A stretch of DNA of 64,000 bases from Sialis fuliginosa (Eukaryota > Arthropoda > Insecta > Megaloptera > Sialidae): NCBI GenBank assembly GCA_961205875.1, contig OY540810.1, positions 19,034,001 to 19,098,000 on the forward strand, given 5' to 3'. Numbering within the stretch: position 1 is the stretch's first letter; every line of letters starts with the position of its first letter. Under the pieces are notes generated by a model. That model was not told the origin of the DNA and did not search any database. It saw nothing but the letters and a program-made list of their open reading frames with translations. Both the position numbers and the translations under genes were made by a program. This document shows positions 38,363 to 50,813 of the stretch, piece after piece.

Positions 38363-38704
38363 CCCGGGAAAAAAAATTTGATCTGAAGTGATCAAATCAG
38401 ATCTTGTTCTTGATAGATCTGAATTTTGAGACATCAAATTTTTTCACTGGTTTTTAATCTGTGGAGACCTGCAAAGATTTACAAAGATCTCTAAAGTTCA
38501 TTGTATATCATGATAGAGATTTGTAACATTGAAAATTAATTAATTTTCAATGTTACAACGATCTTCAGAGATCTTTATAGATCGTTGTAGATCTTTGCAG
38601 ATCTCCAAGATCAAAAACCAGTGAACAAATATGATTTTGTCTCAAAATGCAGATCTATCAAGATCTGATTTGATCACTTCAGATCTAAAAAAATTTCCTG
38701 AGTA
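38363..38704. mobile_element. Hairpin MITE rich in GATC
   Basis: The whole element folds back on itself. The left end CCCGGGAAAAAAAATTTGAT pairs with a right end ...AAATTTCCTGAG, the arms repeat AGATCT and GATC more than a dozen times, and the centre is GAAAATTAATTAATTTTC (38531-38548). The arms are about 160 bp with very short spacing. It is noncoding; the duplication is uncertain, as the left ACTACC and right GAGTAAC flanks are not identical. Confidence 0.8.
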
Positions 38705-40094
38705 ACCATATGAATTGATATTCTTATTTTGTATAGTATATACAAGTATAGTTTTTTTTAGATCGTATGAAAAATCTAATGTAACCTATCACAATAATGG
38801 ATAAGATAAAATTAGCAATAAAATGAAATATAGAGCATGTATGTAGCAGTCGTATGACCTTTTATACTTACAATAACAATTGACAGACATGTGATAGAAT
38901 GTGAGATTTAGTTCCACATGGTTCACCATTATATGCATACACTAACGTTCTAATAACCGCACTACATACACAATATAAGTGTATTTAAGCCGTCTTTATA
39001 ATGAATGGATTTTGAATTAGGTTCTGTTGGTATAACGCCACAGAAATTTGCATAATACTGCCATTAAACATGACGTTGTTAAATGCAGAGCAGTGTAATC
39101 AGCCAAGATACCGTCACATAGTTCCTTCGTCGTCTTTCTTTTATAATACTGGCCTTGTATACTTAAAGTTTTATCAAAATATTATAACCACTATAATTTC
39201 TACTAATGTTCAAATTGTAATTGATTAGTTTTAAGGATAATGGATATGCAGAAACCAGTCTAAGCTGCATTATAATTGCTCTGACATATGGTATGTTATC
39301 TGAGAACGTGAATGTAAAAATATACGATAGTTTTGTTTCAGTTCTATATAATTTCAAGTTTATCTGTAAGAATGAGGACTGTAATTTTAACGAATAGATT
39401 GTTTCTAATTGATTCTTTTGTTTATCTGATTGTAGATAAAGTAAAAGAAAGAATAACAAACACAATAATTTCGATATGATTTTGGGTTCGTGTTTTGGTA
39501 ATTGATTTGGTTAAAGTAAACAGGAAATAGATAAAATTTGGATTATAGACACGGTAGTTTGCATAAATTTAATAATAAGTATTTAATATACACGACAAGA
39601 AACGTTTATGTTTTGATAAATTTCGTTGTTCCGTTTAACAAGTAAATAATAGTAATCGGATACTAGGTAATTATATATTTAAGAGAAAGAAAACAAATGT
39701 TTACAAATTATAATATTATATTTCTAAAAAAGTTTAAGTGTTCATGAAACTGAAACATTAAAAAATTCATTATATATTATAAACCACTGATTAAATCGTG
39801 TGGAATTATTTCTTCAACTATGAAAATGTCTACCAAGTTGCCTTATAAAAGGACATTAGTTTTTAATAGTAGCGTATATTCTACAAAATTCTACACACAT
39901 ATGCATAAATAATAGTTTTGATTGCTGGTAATAAACATATTAAGTATTATAATACTATTTTAAATATACCTGCATATATTTTTAAAAAGGTACGAGGCTT
40001 ATACGTACATATATATGTATTAAAACATATAGTACGAGTATATTTAAAAAATTATAATTTATACCTACTCTAATTGATTTAGCATTTCGTCACC
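38705..40094. other. AT-rich noncoding DNA
   Basis: Nothing supportable was found. The minus-strand frame at 39163-39465 (100 codons) has no splice context and is of AT-rich chance composition. Confidence 0.35.
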
Positions 40095-40345
40095 TATTTG
40101 TTTGTTATAAGTCTACTTGAAAAATATTTATGTGAGCAGAAAAATTTATTTTTCATAAAAAATAAACAATTTCCACTATTGAAATCGCAACCATAAGTAA
40201 GTTTAGGCTTCATATTACCAATATTTATTTGTATTAAGTCCTTTTATCTAGAAGTATTTGCTGTTCAAGCTTTCAAAGTTTACTCACCACAAAACACGTT
40301 TTGTGGACTTGTAACAAACAAATATTCAGGAGACGATTTGTATCA
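40095..40345 (+). repeat. Dispersed repeat, copy 1
   Basis: This matches 43255-43500 in the same orientation: TTGTTATAAGTC..., CACTATTGAAATCG, TCATATTACCAATA, CCTTTTATCTAGAAGTATTT, CACAAAACACGTTTTGTGGA, AAATATTCAG. The copies are clearly diverged. No terminal structure was identified. The short frames that cross the right edge are not conserved between copies. Confidence 0.7.
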
Positions 40346-40597
40346 ACCATACATTACACAATAATGTGTACAGAAATTGTACTAATACCATATTGTAAAA
40401 TTATTAAATATAATCCACGAAGAAATTCCAAACGAAGAATAGAATTCGTTCAAATAATCAGGAAGGTTGACTTGCGTTTATAATTGACCAACTTATATTT
40501 GCATGCATGTATGTATCTCATCTCCGATTCGCTAGAAATCTGCAAAGCTGCTAAACGCACTCTATGCGTGTACAAACAATGTTACATAACGTGAATC

Positions 40598-40602
<5 letters not shown>

Positions 40603-40650
<48 letters not shown>
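40603..40650. repeat. (AC)24 microsatellite
   Basis: A pure AC dinucleotide run of about 48 bp. Confidence 0.95.
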
Positions 40651-40652
<2 letters not shown>

Positions 40653-40885
40653 GTGAAGTTAGCTGGCACGCGCGCGTGTCGAGTTCGAAGTTGGCCGCAT
40701 ATTAAAGCAAATTGATTGAGTTTTTGACGCCTGTTGCCGGGAGAGCGGCGCGTTTACGTGTGTGACTGAAATTAACGGCCGGAGCTCACGTGCAAGTCAG
40801 ATCTAGTTAAATGACTTGTTGCTGTGCTCTGCATGCGTGCGCCGGAACAACCCACCCACCCCCGGAGCGAATCACTACTGTCTAT
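40651..40885. promoter_or_regulatory. GC-rich island beside the AC repeat, possible promoter
   Basis: About 230 bp of CpG-containing DNA (GGCACGCGCGCG, GGGAGAGCGGCGCG, GGCCGGAGCTCACGTG) stands out in an AT-rich window, and holds an E-box-like CACGTG. It could be a promoter or first noncoding exon of a host gene. No start codon with a following donor could be defended, so this is inference from composition only. Confidence 0.25.
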
Positions 40886-41384
40886 CGAGATTGGTTGCAT
40901 CTACAAATAACTACTAAATATATGTATAATATACATTTTGACGCCACTACCAAAAACGTTTAAGTTTGTTTCTAAAACTGGCGCCAGGTGGCGCTCAAGA
41001 AAAAAATGGATGTCAAATTCGGAATCCTCGTACCCAAAAACCCTTGGGTTGGTTTTTTGCTTAAAAAATGAATGAAAAATGTAAATTTTCATGTATATTA
41101 ACATATACATATTGAATTCAGGGGACTCAAACTTAAAATTTTCAATAAAAAAGCGAAGAACTGGGGAATGAACATGGGCGTTTCTTCTTAGAATTGAGAT
41201 TGCTTTCACGTAGAGAGGTAGCCGAGGTCACATTTTGAGGCAACTATGATTTATTTCTGAAAAAAAATGTCATACATACCTACATTATGTACATCAAGGA
41301 GCTTACATAAAATTAATTCAGTTTAAATCTATCTCCTTTTTCACGAATTACGATTATCATTCGTTTTGAAAAACTTCCACACTT

Positions 41385-41783
41385 GTGGCATTTCATCCCC
41401 CAGTTTTCCCAGCATGTAGCCCCATGCAAAATAATCCAAAGAATTTAAATTTAGAGAGGAAGCAGGCTATTCAGATGGTTTGATAAAATCAGGAACATTG
41501 TCTTTTAACCACTCAATTGTATTTTTTTCCTTATGTGCAGAAGCTGAGTCTTGTTGAAAGCAATAAGTCAATAATAGTTCTTGGCATATGATAGCAAATG
41601 CTTCTTTAAAACTGTCTCGATATAGTAATTTTGATTAACTTTTACCCCTAGCTCCACAAAGTGTAACGGTAATTTTCATTTTTTGATAATGCTCCCCAAA
41701 CCATTACACTAGAGATCATTCTGTTGATTGTAAGCGTCCTGTAAAAGGATCATTTTTTCATCAGAAAATATAATTTCTGATCG
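41385..41783 (-). pseudogene. DD37D mariner (maT-type) transposase pseudogene
   Basis: The minus strand encodes the catalytic half of a mariner-type transposase in broken frames: IIFSDEK (first acidic residue region), a degraded VMVWGA segment, GVKVNQNYYIETVLKKHLL, then one long frame with QQDSASAHKEKNTIEWLKDN, an in-frame TAG, PASSLNLNSLDYFAWGYMLG. From the Asp of QQDS to the Asp of LDYF there are 37 residues, counting the stop as one, which fits the DD37D (maT) group. The N-terminal DNA-binding domain and element ends were not found. The enzyme would have cut at TA sites; this copy is dead through shifts and a stop. Confidence 0.8.
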
Positions 41784-43190
41784 AGCATACCGAGAGGGTA
41801 ACATTTTACATTTTGTTACTCTAACTCCCATTATGAATCTACACTATTGCAATTATGTTTTATAAATGTAATAAAACTTTGATACAATGTAAACAATATA
41901 ATAATGAAATATCTTGAAAAACTCACGAGAACCAATTTTAAGAGTATCTAAAAATTGCCATCAGTAATGCTGGGGAACCCTGTACATGCCAATTCACGCT
42001 TTTCGCTCTTTTTCATAATTTATTGATTTTTCTTTCAGTATATATACCTTTTACAAACTTTCAGACAGAAAAATTCATTATTTAAACGTAGAATTGGCAA
42101 AATCTATAAATTATTTTAGTTGTATCAACATTTTTAATTCATTGCAAACACAATTTAAATAAGTGTGAGTAACATTCAATTTTGTGGACTTAAAATAATT
42201 GCAATATATAAATCAAATCAAAGAACTATACCTAACTAATAACTAATAAGATAATCCTATGCTTGTGATTTATGACTTTTAAAAGTTCAAAAAATTCTTG
42301 TCGTTCGAAAATCAAATTGAACTGATGACTCACTTCACACAACTAATTTTCCAGTTCCTCTTTGCGAAGTTACGTGCGTATTTTCTTACGCTGACTTCCA
42401 GTGAAGTAATATTGTTATAATCCTAGACTAGCCCATTTATCTAACATTTTAAGATCATTCCAAAGATTCTATCATTTATACTTTTGGAGTACATATGTCT
42501 ACGTCTATATTGTATCTATATTGTAAGTATATTTTCCAATAATATAACATATAAAAAAGTCCCCATGGAAAATATTTTATCATATGGGAGAGGGTAACTC
42601 AATACAATTAAATATGAATTTTCTTAAACAACTGCTGCCAGTTGCGAATCTTATATTGTTGATAATATTATACAAGAGCAATATTAATATCCGTAAAAGT
42701 TCTGTATAATAATAATTTGCTATACCTACATCATTTGTACCCGCTTCGCAGACCAGAAAGAAATCAGCCATATTCATGACAAAATAGTGAATACATAATT
42801 AAAACTTAATCATCAGCAGTAACCTGTAACACTTTAAATTCAGTGGTTTTTATATATGAAGCAAGTTCAGTGAAAAATTAACTTTGAATTTAAATCAACC
42901 ATCACATCCTTGCATATGCATCTAACATAATTTGCAATTAAAATCGCATTTATTACATCGTCGATATACATCCAAGAAGAAACTCTCTCTTGGAACAACA
43001 ACAAAAAAACAGTCGAGCAGCAACAGCAAGTGAAGAAAAACAAAACAACCGCGATAGAGCGGTCAAACAGTTTTATATGTTGTCGGTCGAATGACTTATA
43101 GGGTGTTTAATGACCGGGCAGGTGAGACAGAGACGTCCTCAACAGGTACGTCTTAATCATTGGCGCCAAATATTTGGGGAGTCAGATACA
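41784..43190. other. AT-rich noncoding DNA
   Basis: The sequence next to 41783 may be the decayed 5' part of the mariner element, but I could not align it. No other feature is supportable. Confidence 0.35.
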
Positions 43191-43212
43191 GTGGCGCGAG
43201 CTAGGGTGTAAA
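43191..43212 (+). mobile_element. Possible DNA-transposon end
   Basis: CAGTGGCGCGAGCTAGGGTG resembles the CAGTGGCG...CTAGGG ends shared by many insect elements (compare the complement of 25650-25669). No partner end was found. Confidence 0.3.
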
Positions 43213-43254
43213 AGTATTTTTTTAATCAATGAGATACATATCATTATCTGAATA

Positions 43255-43500
43255 TTTGTCTGTTACAAGTCCATTTTTTGAAATATTGAGATAAGCAGAG
43301 AAAATTAATTTTAAATAAAAACTTTATAATTTTCACTATTCAAATGGTAACAAAAAGTAAGATTGGGTTTCATATCACCAATAATTGTTTATATTAAATC
43401 CCTTTATCTATAAATATTTGCTGTACAAACTTTCAAAGCTCTTTTACCACAAAAATGATTTTGTGGACTTGGAACAAAAAAATATTCAGAACGATATGTA
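43255..43500 (+). repeat. Dispersed repeat, copy 2
   Basis: This is the counterpart of 40095-40345, with the same order of blocks (TCACTATTCAAATGG, TTTCATATCACCAATA, CCCTTTATCTATAAATATTT, CCACAAAAATGATTTTGTGG). The shared block near the end is itself a small palindrome around TTTGTGG. Confidence 0.7.
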
Positions 43501-45604
43501 TGTATACATACATATATGCAAAATATTCAATAACCTACACAACTGAAGATTCAACGGAAATTGCATATACAATTACTTGTATTGTATTGAACATCTTGTA
43601 TTACAAGTACTCATTGTTTGGGTCAAATATCAAACAACAATTATTATAACATCTTTTATTTCCAGCCTTTTAATAACTTGATGTATATATGTTAGCCGCA
43701 ACTTTGAGAACCCACTGATTAGATGCTATAATTCGGAAATAGTGACTCATAGGACATTATTTATAACTACCTACTTTTTTCATTATTTTGTCCTTAATAG
43801 TGGATCCTAAATGTTGCGACTAATAATTTATTAACAACCTGTATTTACAATTTTAAACTGCTTAATTAGTACAAAACGTTTGGAAGTGAATGTTCTGTAT
43901 AAAATTTTATATACAAAGAAATTTTGAATAAAAGTATAGTTTTATGTATACTCGGAGTAATCAATTAATACAAAAATAACACTAAATAACATATACAATT
44001 ATACATACATAGAAACACCTAGAAAATCATGCACATGACATAGAGTAGTTAATATTGTAATTACTTGTTCACACCTGCCGAGATAAACTGCACAATTACA
44101 CCTAATACTGTAATGGACAAATCTCTTTTTATCACACTAAAATTATTTCTACATATTTTGTTATTGTCTTGTAATTAATGACTGAATCGAAACATTGACG
44201 CCACTGTTTCTAAAACATCTTTATTAAATTACGGAGAAACGTTGGAAGCAGTTAAATGGTTGTTAATAACCGGATGTACACATTAACAATTTGTGTATGT
44301 TTACCCATTGAATTATTATTAATACATTTATCAAAGCTATAAGACTGATTCTATATAATTTTCTAATCACAGGGTGAAATTCAATTGCAGATTTTATCTT
44401 TAATAATGTTTTTTTTTTTTTTAAAAACGAAATAGATATATAGTTCGAAATATTTTTTCAGCCTCAGTATTTGTTTAAAATATTGCTTTTTCAATCAAAT
44501 TAATAATAAGTTAATTTTGTATTTTGTTACGTAACTCAGTTAGATTAGATTATATTTGCACATTTTCATCTCAGACGGATGTAAAACCAACGTTTTGAAA
44601 CGGATCTTGGAACCGGAGTGCAGATCCGTTGATTTTTACCCAAAGAGAAAAGTTTGATTGCACCACTATTCCAGTTTTACGTTTTCATATCTAATACTTT
44701 ATATTAATATTCATATCAAAGAGTTGATAATTACTTGATTCTCCCTCCACCGCTACTCGCATAATATCAACTATTGATTTGTAGAAATAATACCTATTTT
44801 TTAAAGTAATTTATGACAGTTAATAAAAATATATGTAGATTATGTAAAAAAATCAAACATTTGAAATTATACTCCAAATCAAAAAACGATTTGACTTCCT
44901 ATGTAGGAAATTATAAAGCGGCCACGATTGGCCCAGGCTTGCGCCAATGCTAGCCAACACTGGGTCAATCGGTACAGAATATTAAAAATTAACTGCTCTA
45001 AATCTCTGTAAAAACCCATTTTTTATAATTCCGTGTATAAAAACTCATGCACTTTAAAAGAATAGAATTAATGTGCTTTACAATTGAGAACTTTTAAACG
45101 ATAAATACTGGGTAATGAGGATAAGTTTTATTTATCAAAACAGCTATAATTTTAAACAGATTTATGTTCTTATGTACGGTGAATGCATATTTATAAAAAT
45201 GAAATGCACAACGACTGTCAACTACTTTCTCATTACGAGGTTTCTGTAATTTATTAACCTACTCGTATAACTCGATGTAATACACCTCAACTCTTACATG
45301 GAATATAAAGGACTTTTATATATCATTTTAACAAATATAGTTTTGTGCATCCAAAAAAGATGACCTACTTTATTAAATAATCAGCAACATAAAGTTTGGT
45401 TTTTGGTATGTAATTCAAAAATGATTCATTCTTTTTGAACGAATCCGTCTTGAAAAAGATTCACGTTCTTTTAGTCACTTCATCAGTGGTAATGCAATTT
45501 ACTTGTTTCGCCACACATAATTTATAGGCAAATATGTATATTAAGTAATTTCCTAATATAACATTGACTATATTTATAAAAATATATTAAGTGGTGAAAA
45601 TATG
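43501..45604. other. AT-rich noncoding DNA with one small palindrome
   Basis: At 44925-44971, CGATTGGCCCAGG... pairs with ...CTGGGTCAATCG, a 47-bp imperfect palindrome of unusual GC content. Nothing else was recognised. Confidence 0.4.
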
Positions 45605-45925
45605 TACAGGATGTACCGTAAACATACCGAAAAACATTCAGGAGTTGTAGAAGACATCAAAACAATCGTAAAAATAAAATGTTTGGGTACCTCCTGAAGC
45701 AGAAATTATTGATTTTCGTAGGTTGTACCCATTACAACTTTTAATCAACTTACTTTGAACTATCATTTCCTCAAGTTACAAAATATTTAAACCAAAAGGC
45801 AAAACCCATTGCTTTTGAGCGAGGTCCTTTCTTTTGCAGTACTGCTAAAACAAAAAAATCGATTGTTTTAATGTTCTCGACAACTCCTGAAAGTTTGTTG
45901 GTATGTTTACGGGACACTCTATATA
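45605..45925. mobile_element. MITE with ~45-bp inverted repeats
   Basis: The left end GTACCGTAAACATACC... CAGGAGTTGT pairs with a right end ACAACTCCTGAAAG... GGTATGTTTACGGGAC. The outer bases (ACAGGATGT / ACACTCTAT) are diverged, so the ends are uncertain by a few bases. The core has no gene; the minus-strand frame at 45771-46058 lies across one arm and is not believed. Confidence 0.7.
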
Positions 45926-47743
45926 ATATTATTATATTATTCAAATACAATTTATTGAAATGATTAAAACGAGTCAGTGAATCAAAACATAGGTACATTA
46001 TAAAATCACCTGAACGAATCATTTTACTGACTTGATTCAAACGAATCATTTTTCTCATATCTAGTGCCTACAATAAAATCATAATTAATATAATCTAAAC
46101 CTGAAAATATACTCTATATATACTCTAGTTTTGTTTATATGTAGTATTGGAGTAATCCCAGTAAAAAAACATACAATAAAACAGAAACTGGAAAGAATAT
46201 GTTATTAACGAAATGGTATACATACATAACATTATATATTAAACGCATACCCCCTAGTTTTATTAGTGGCATGATTATTCCCCACCACAACTATTGTCTT
46301 TGTATATGTCGAAGTAATTTTACAAACGACTAATATTTCAAACTAAATGTTGACATATTGCGGCATAATTGCACAGGTTGGCTTTTGAAGAATTTCTTTG
46401 CGAATCCAATCCAAACGTTTCATTGTTGTAATTTAAATAATAATAACATAAAACTTGACTTTATTATGCATACGGAAACGGTGAAATTAAAGCATGTACA
46501 GTGGAGTTTTCCCCGGGGTTTGATTTATTTCTGAGGCGATGGTATTCCGTGAAAATATCTTCGCTCAAAAGTTTTTATACCTACTAATATTTGTACAAAT
46601 AAATCTAACCTCGCGTATTTCTTTAAGAATTTGCATACGAGTTCGATATGGATTCTTTTCATTCGGTTATATGCAATATTTATTAGCAGCTATCATACAC
46701 GTTCTTTGCCCAGATTTTACTGAATCATTTGAATAACATTAGATTGTACTTTTTTATAAAAAAATATTGAATTCCTAATTTGCTGAGAAACTAACGAAGT
46801 TGTGGGGAACCTTCTTGCACCGTAAAACCATTTTAGATTACTTTTCTTGAACTTTGATCAATTTTACTCATTTATTGGAAAGTTAGTTTAAGGTATTTCT
46901 CGGGGAGAAACAAGGTACGCTATATGTTAGAAAAGGAAAAAAAAGTGTAGTATAAATTCAAGATAACCATGGTATAAATTAAAATAAAATTTGGCAACGT
47001 TGAGTATATATTTTCTATTGCGCATGCGCGACTTCTGTATTCCCGATTGTCATCACATATTATTTAATGTTTTGATGTGATAACGTGTACTATTATTTGC
47101 AGCTGAATTTGTTATATATTATAAGTTTATAATAAATAGTTTTTATTATTTTTATTATTACTTGAAATTAAAAGAACAATATATTCAGCACGTACGATTT
47201 TTAAATACCGCGGCAATTGTCAATACTTTGCGGTGTTGTCATAGCTAGTACCGTGATATTTTTTATCAGAAAATAACTTTTTATTTTACTTATAACATAA
47301 AAACGGGGTGGTGAAAATACTTGAGATTTTTTATGTTAACTCCAATTATATTAATTTAGTTTTTCTCAAAATTTCATAAATTTCTTGATCTTCCTTCGCA
47401 TAAAATTATTTACTTTTCCATTGAAAATCCGCTTAAAATATAGTAATCCCTATACTCGCAATGTTAAATTTTTGATTTTATTTTGACGATATCTTTGCTC
47501 ACAGATGGTCAATCATTTTAAGATTTTGAATGGAGCTTCTAATAACCTTTTTTTAGTTTTTTACAAAATTTGAGCTTACTCTTAAATCTTTTAATTTTTC
47601 CGAGAAATATCTTAAACTACAAAATAGCTGGAAGTTTGGAATGCTCCTACTATGAAAAGAACAGCTTATAAACATTTTAAAAATATTCTTGTATTTTGCC
47701 ACAGGAATACCTTATCCCCCAACTAACAATATTTAGTTTAATA
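45926..47743. other. AT-rich noncoding DNA
   Basis: No gene, repeat pair or element end was recognised. The frame at 46539-46736 has no supporting splice sites or similarity. Confidence 0.35.
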
Positions 47744-49885
47744 CACTCACGGAAAAAAATAAAGGACCACTTTTATTTTTCGAAAAAATTGCTCATTTTC
47801 AATGTAATGCCGATAGGTCAAATATGATCCATTTTTTACTTATAGGATATGAAAATTGAAGGAAATTTTATCATCTTTTCGAATTTGTTCAGCTTTAAAA
47901 TGCTTTTTCAAATTTGTTTTATAATTTTTTGGTGTCGCGATATTCGAGTTTGAATGAAAAAAGTACCAAAAAGATTTAAACGACCATAAAGGCCCTAATG
48001 TTAGTCACATAGAAAAGAAAAAAAAAGAATATTAAAGCTTAAATAATCACTTATTGTCTAGTAGCATTTAAAAAATGTTTAATTTTAACTTAACCCTTCA
48101 CATACGAGAAACAAAACAGTGTTCGAATTTAAATAATCCTGTAAAAATAACCTTTTTTTAATCATAGATCTAATGTTTAAAATGTATCCAGAAATTAAGT
48201 TCTATCAAAGAATATGAAAATTAGACTTATTACCTTCTATGTGAACAAAGGTTCCAGTAAAAATCTTTTAATTTGGCTGAGAAATTGCATTTTGAATTTT
48301 TTGTATACGTTTAGGATTTGACCATACTTTTTATAACAAGTTTTTCTTTGGGATTTTTTTTAATCAATTTTTGAGAAAAATTGTAAGAGGGAAAAAGTTT
48401 TTCTTTCTTGTTAAAGAATATTCATAATTTTTTTCAGATGTTTTATATCAATATTGTGGGATTAAGTTTATTTTTAATATGGTACTTTTTCATTCAAACT
48501 TGAATATCTTGGCATCAAAAAATGTGACAATCATTTTTTAAAAAGCATTTTGAAGCTGAGAAAATTTACTAAATGATGAATATCATGGAATTTTGAAAAA
48601 AAAATCATACATCCCTGTGTGAAACATCCATAATTACAAAAAATTTCAATTTTTCAATTTTAGTCAACTGCGTGTGGTCATAAAAAAAAACGTTCAACAA
48701 CATATTAAAGACTCTTGATTTCGACAGTTAAATTAATTTTCATTGAATTTTCACCGCTTATTCGTTCAAAGTAACTGAATTTTTTTTGTCCACACGTAGT
48801 TGACTAAAAAAAAATTAATTATTTATTTGCTGTTATAGAAATTTCACACGGGGATGTATGATTTTTTTTTCAAAATTCCATGATATTCATCATTTAGTAA
48901 ATTTTCTCAGCTTCAAAATGCTTTTTAAAAAATGATTGTCACATTTTTTGATGCCAAGATATTCAAGTTTGAATGAAAAAGTACCATATTAAAAATAAAC
49001 TTAATCCCACAATATTGATATAAAACATCTGAAAAAAATTATGAATATTCTTTAACATGAAAGAAAAACTTTTTCCCTCTTACAATTTTTCTCAAAAATT
49101 GATTGTTTTTCGAAAAAAAATCTCAAATAAAAACTTGTTATAAAAAGTATGGTCAAATCCTAAACGTATACAAAAAATTCAAAATGCAATTTCTCAGCCA
49201 AATTAAAAGATTTTTACTGGAACTTTTATTCACATAGAAGGTAATAAGTCTAATTTTCATATTCTTTGATAGAACTTAATTTCTGGATACATTTTAAACA
49301 TTAGATCTATGATTAAAAAAAGGTTATTTTTACAGGATTATTTAAATTCGAACACTGTTTTGTTTTTCGTATGTGAAGGGTTAAGTTAAAATTAAACATT
49401 TTTTAAATGCTACTAGACAATAGGTGATTATTTAAGCTTTAATATTCTTTTTTTTTCTTTTCTATGCGACTAACATTAGGCCCTTTATGGTCGTTTAAAT
49501 CTTTTTGGTACTTTTTTCATTCAAACTCGAAAATCCCAACACCAAAAAATTATAAAACAAATTTGAAAAAGCATTTTAAAGCTGAACAAATTTCCTACAA
49601 AATGGTTGTCTTGAAATTTTAGAAAAAAAATTTAACATCCCCGTGGGTATCTTTCAAAATTACAAAAAAAAATCAATTTTTTTATTTTTCATTAAACCGC
49701 GATTTGGTCACAAAAATAAGATTAATAAAACAAATATACCCCTAAATTTGAAAAGATGATAAAATTTCCTTCAATTTTCATATCCTATAAGTAAAAAATG
49801 GATCATATTTGACCTATCGGCATTACTTTGAAAATGAGCAATTTTTTCGAAAAATAAAAGTGGTCCTTTAATTTTTCCGTGAGTG
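47744..49885. mobile_element. 2.1-kb palindromic element with TA duplication
   Basis: It begins CACTCACGGAAAAAAATAAA and ends with the complement (...TTTTTCCGTGAGTG), flanked by TA (47742-47743, 49886-49887). The two halves pair nearly end to end around a centre at about 48735. The right arm holds ~160 bp (around 49590-49745) missing from the left. Arm landmarks are AAAGGACCACTTTTATTTTT, TGACCTATCGGCATTAC and AGGATTTGACCATAC with their complements. No frame encodes a transposase. The TA duplication suggests a Tc1/mariner-type source; a transcript would form a very long double-stranded hairpin. Confidence 0.9.
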
Positions 49886-50813
49886 TATATTATTATGTTA
49901 TTTATAAAGTTATTTGTATATTTTAAAATTTAATTTTTTTTTCTATATTTGATAATACTCGTATACATATCATGCACCAAAATATCTATATTTCTTTTAC
50001 GCAATGCTTTTAATTCGACCTGTAGTTAAATCTAATTCTACGCTAAGAATCGATCTATTACTGTGGTGTACTACTCACATACATTTTTAATAACTCAATA
50101 AATCTATCCGTACATGTTTGACCAATACTGCACTAATGTGAATGTTATCTGATGATGGCCGATGTGAAAAATGTATCACCTAACAACGCACACACATTGT
50201 TTATTATACAAACATTTAACCTAGTGGTAGGTACCTATGCTAGATTAGAATCTAATTTAAATATTGACGACCATACGAATACGGTAAAAGAAGTTTTCAT
50301 CGTTATAAAAAAATATTTTTATCCCCAGTTACATATTATCAAAGTAAGAGTACCTATTTCATATTTAAAATTTTATAGATGAATGAAGGTTTTATAAAGA
50401 ATTTTTATTTGAAAGTTCGTGTTTCTGTGAAGGTGCAAAAAAAGGAATATGCCTACGTTTAGTTTTTTTGGAGTTTGAAGGACTTCTAAATAAATACATC
50501 GTAACTAAAAATGAATTGAATATTTGAGTTAGAATACAAATAAACGAAAACTAATTAGTAATTAGTCATACCTAAATTTTCTATGATTTAAATAATATTT
50601 ATGTGTGAGTAGAACTATATAATTTATACTTTATCGATCATAAAAATAAAATTCTAATTATTATATTATTTTATTATATAATTATAATTGTAATATTAAT
50701 GTATTTGTTTAGTGAAGTATACGTTTCAGAAAACAAAATTACCTATTCGATAATTTATTTAATTGCCGATAAATTAATTTAGTTAAAATTATATTTTATG
50801 TATAACATACCTC
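49886..50813. other. AT-rich noncoding DNA
   Basis: Nothing supportable. The frame at 50152-50382 has no splice context or recognisable motif. Confidence 0.35.

Noticed and set aside
40901-41209. 102-codon minus-strand frame
   Set aside because: Continuous, but it lies in repeat-like sequence with the palindrome TGGCGCCAGGTGGCGC and ends without splice sites; no family recognised.
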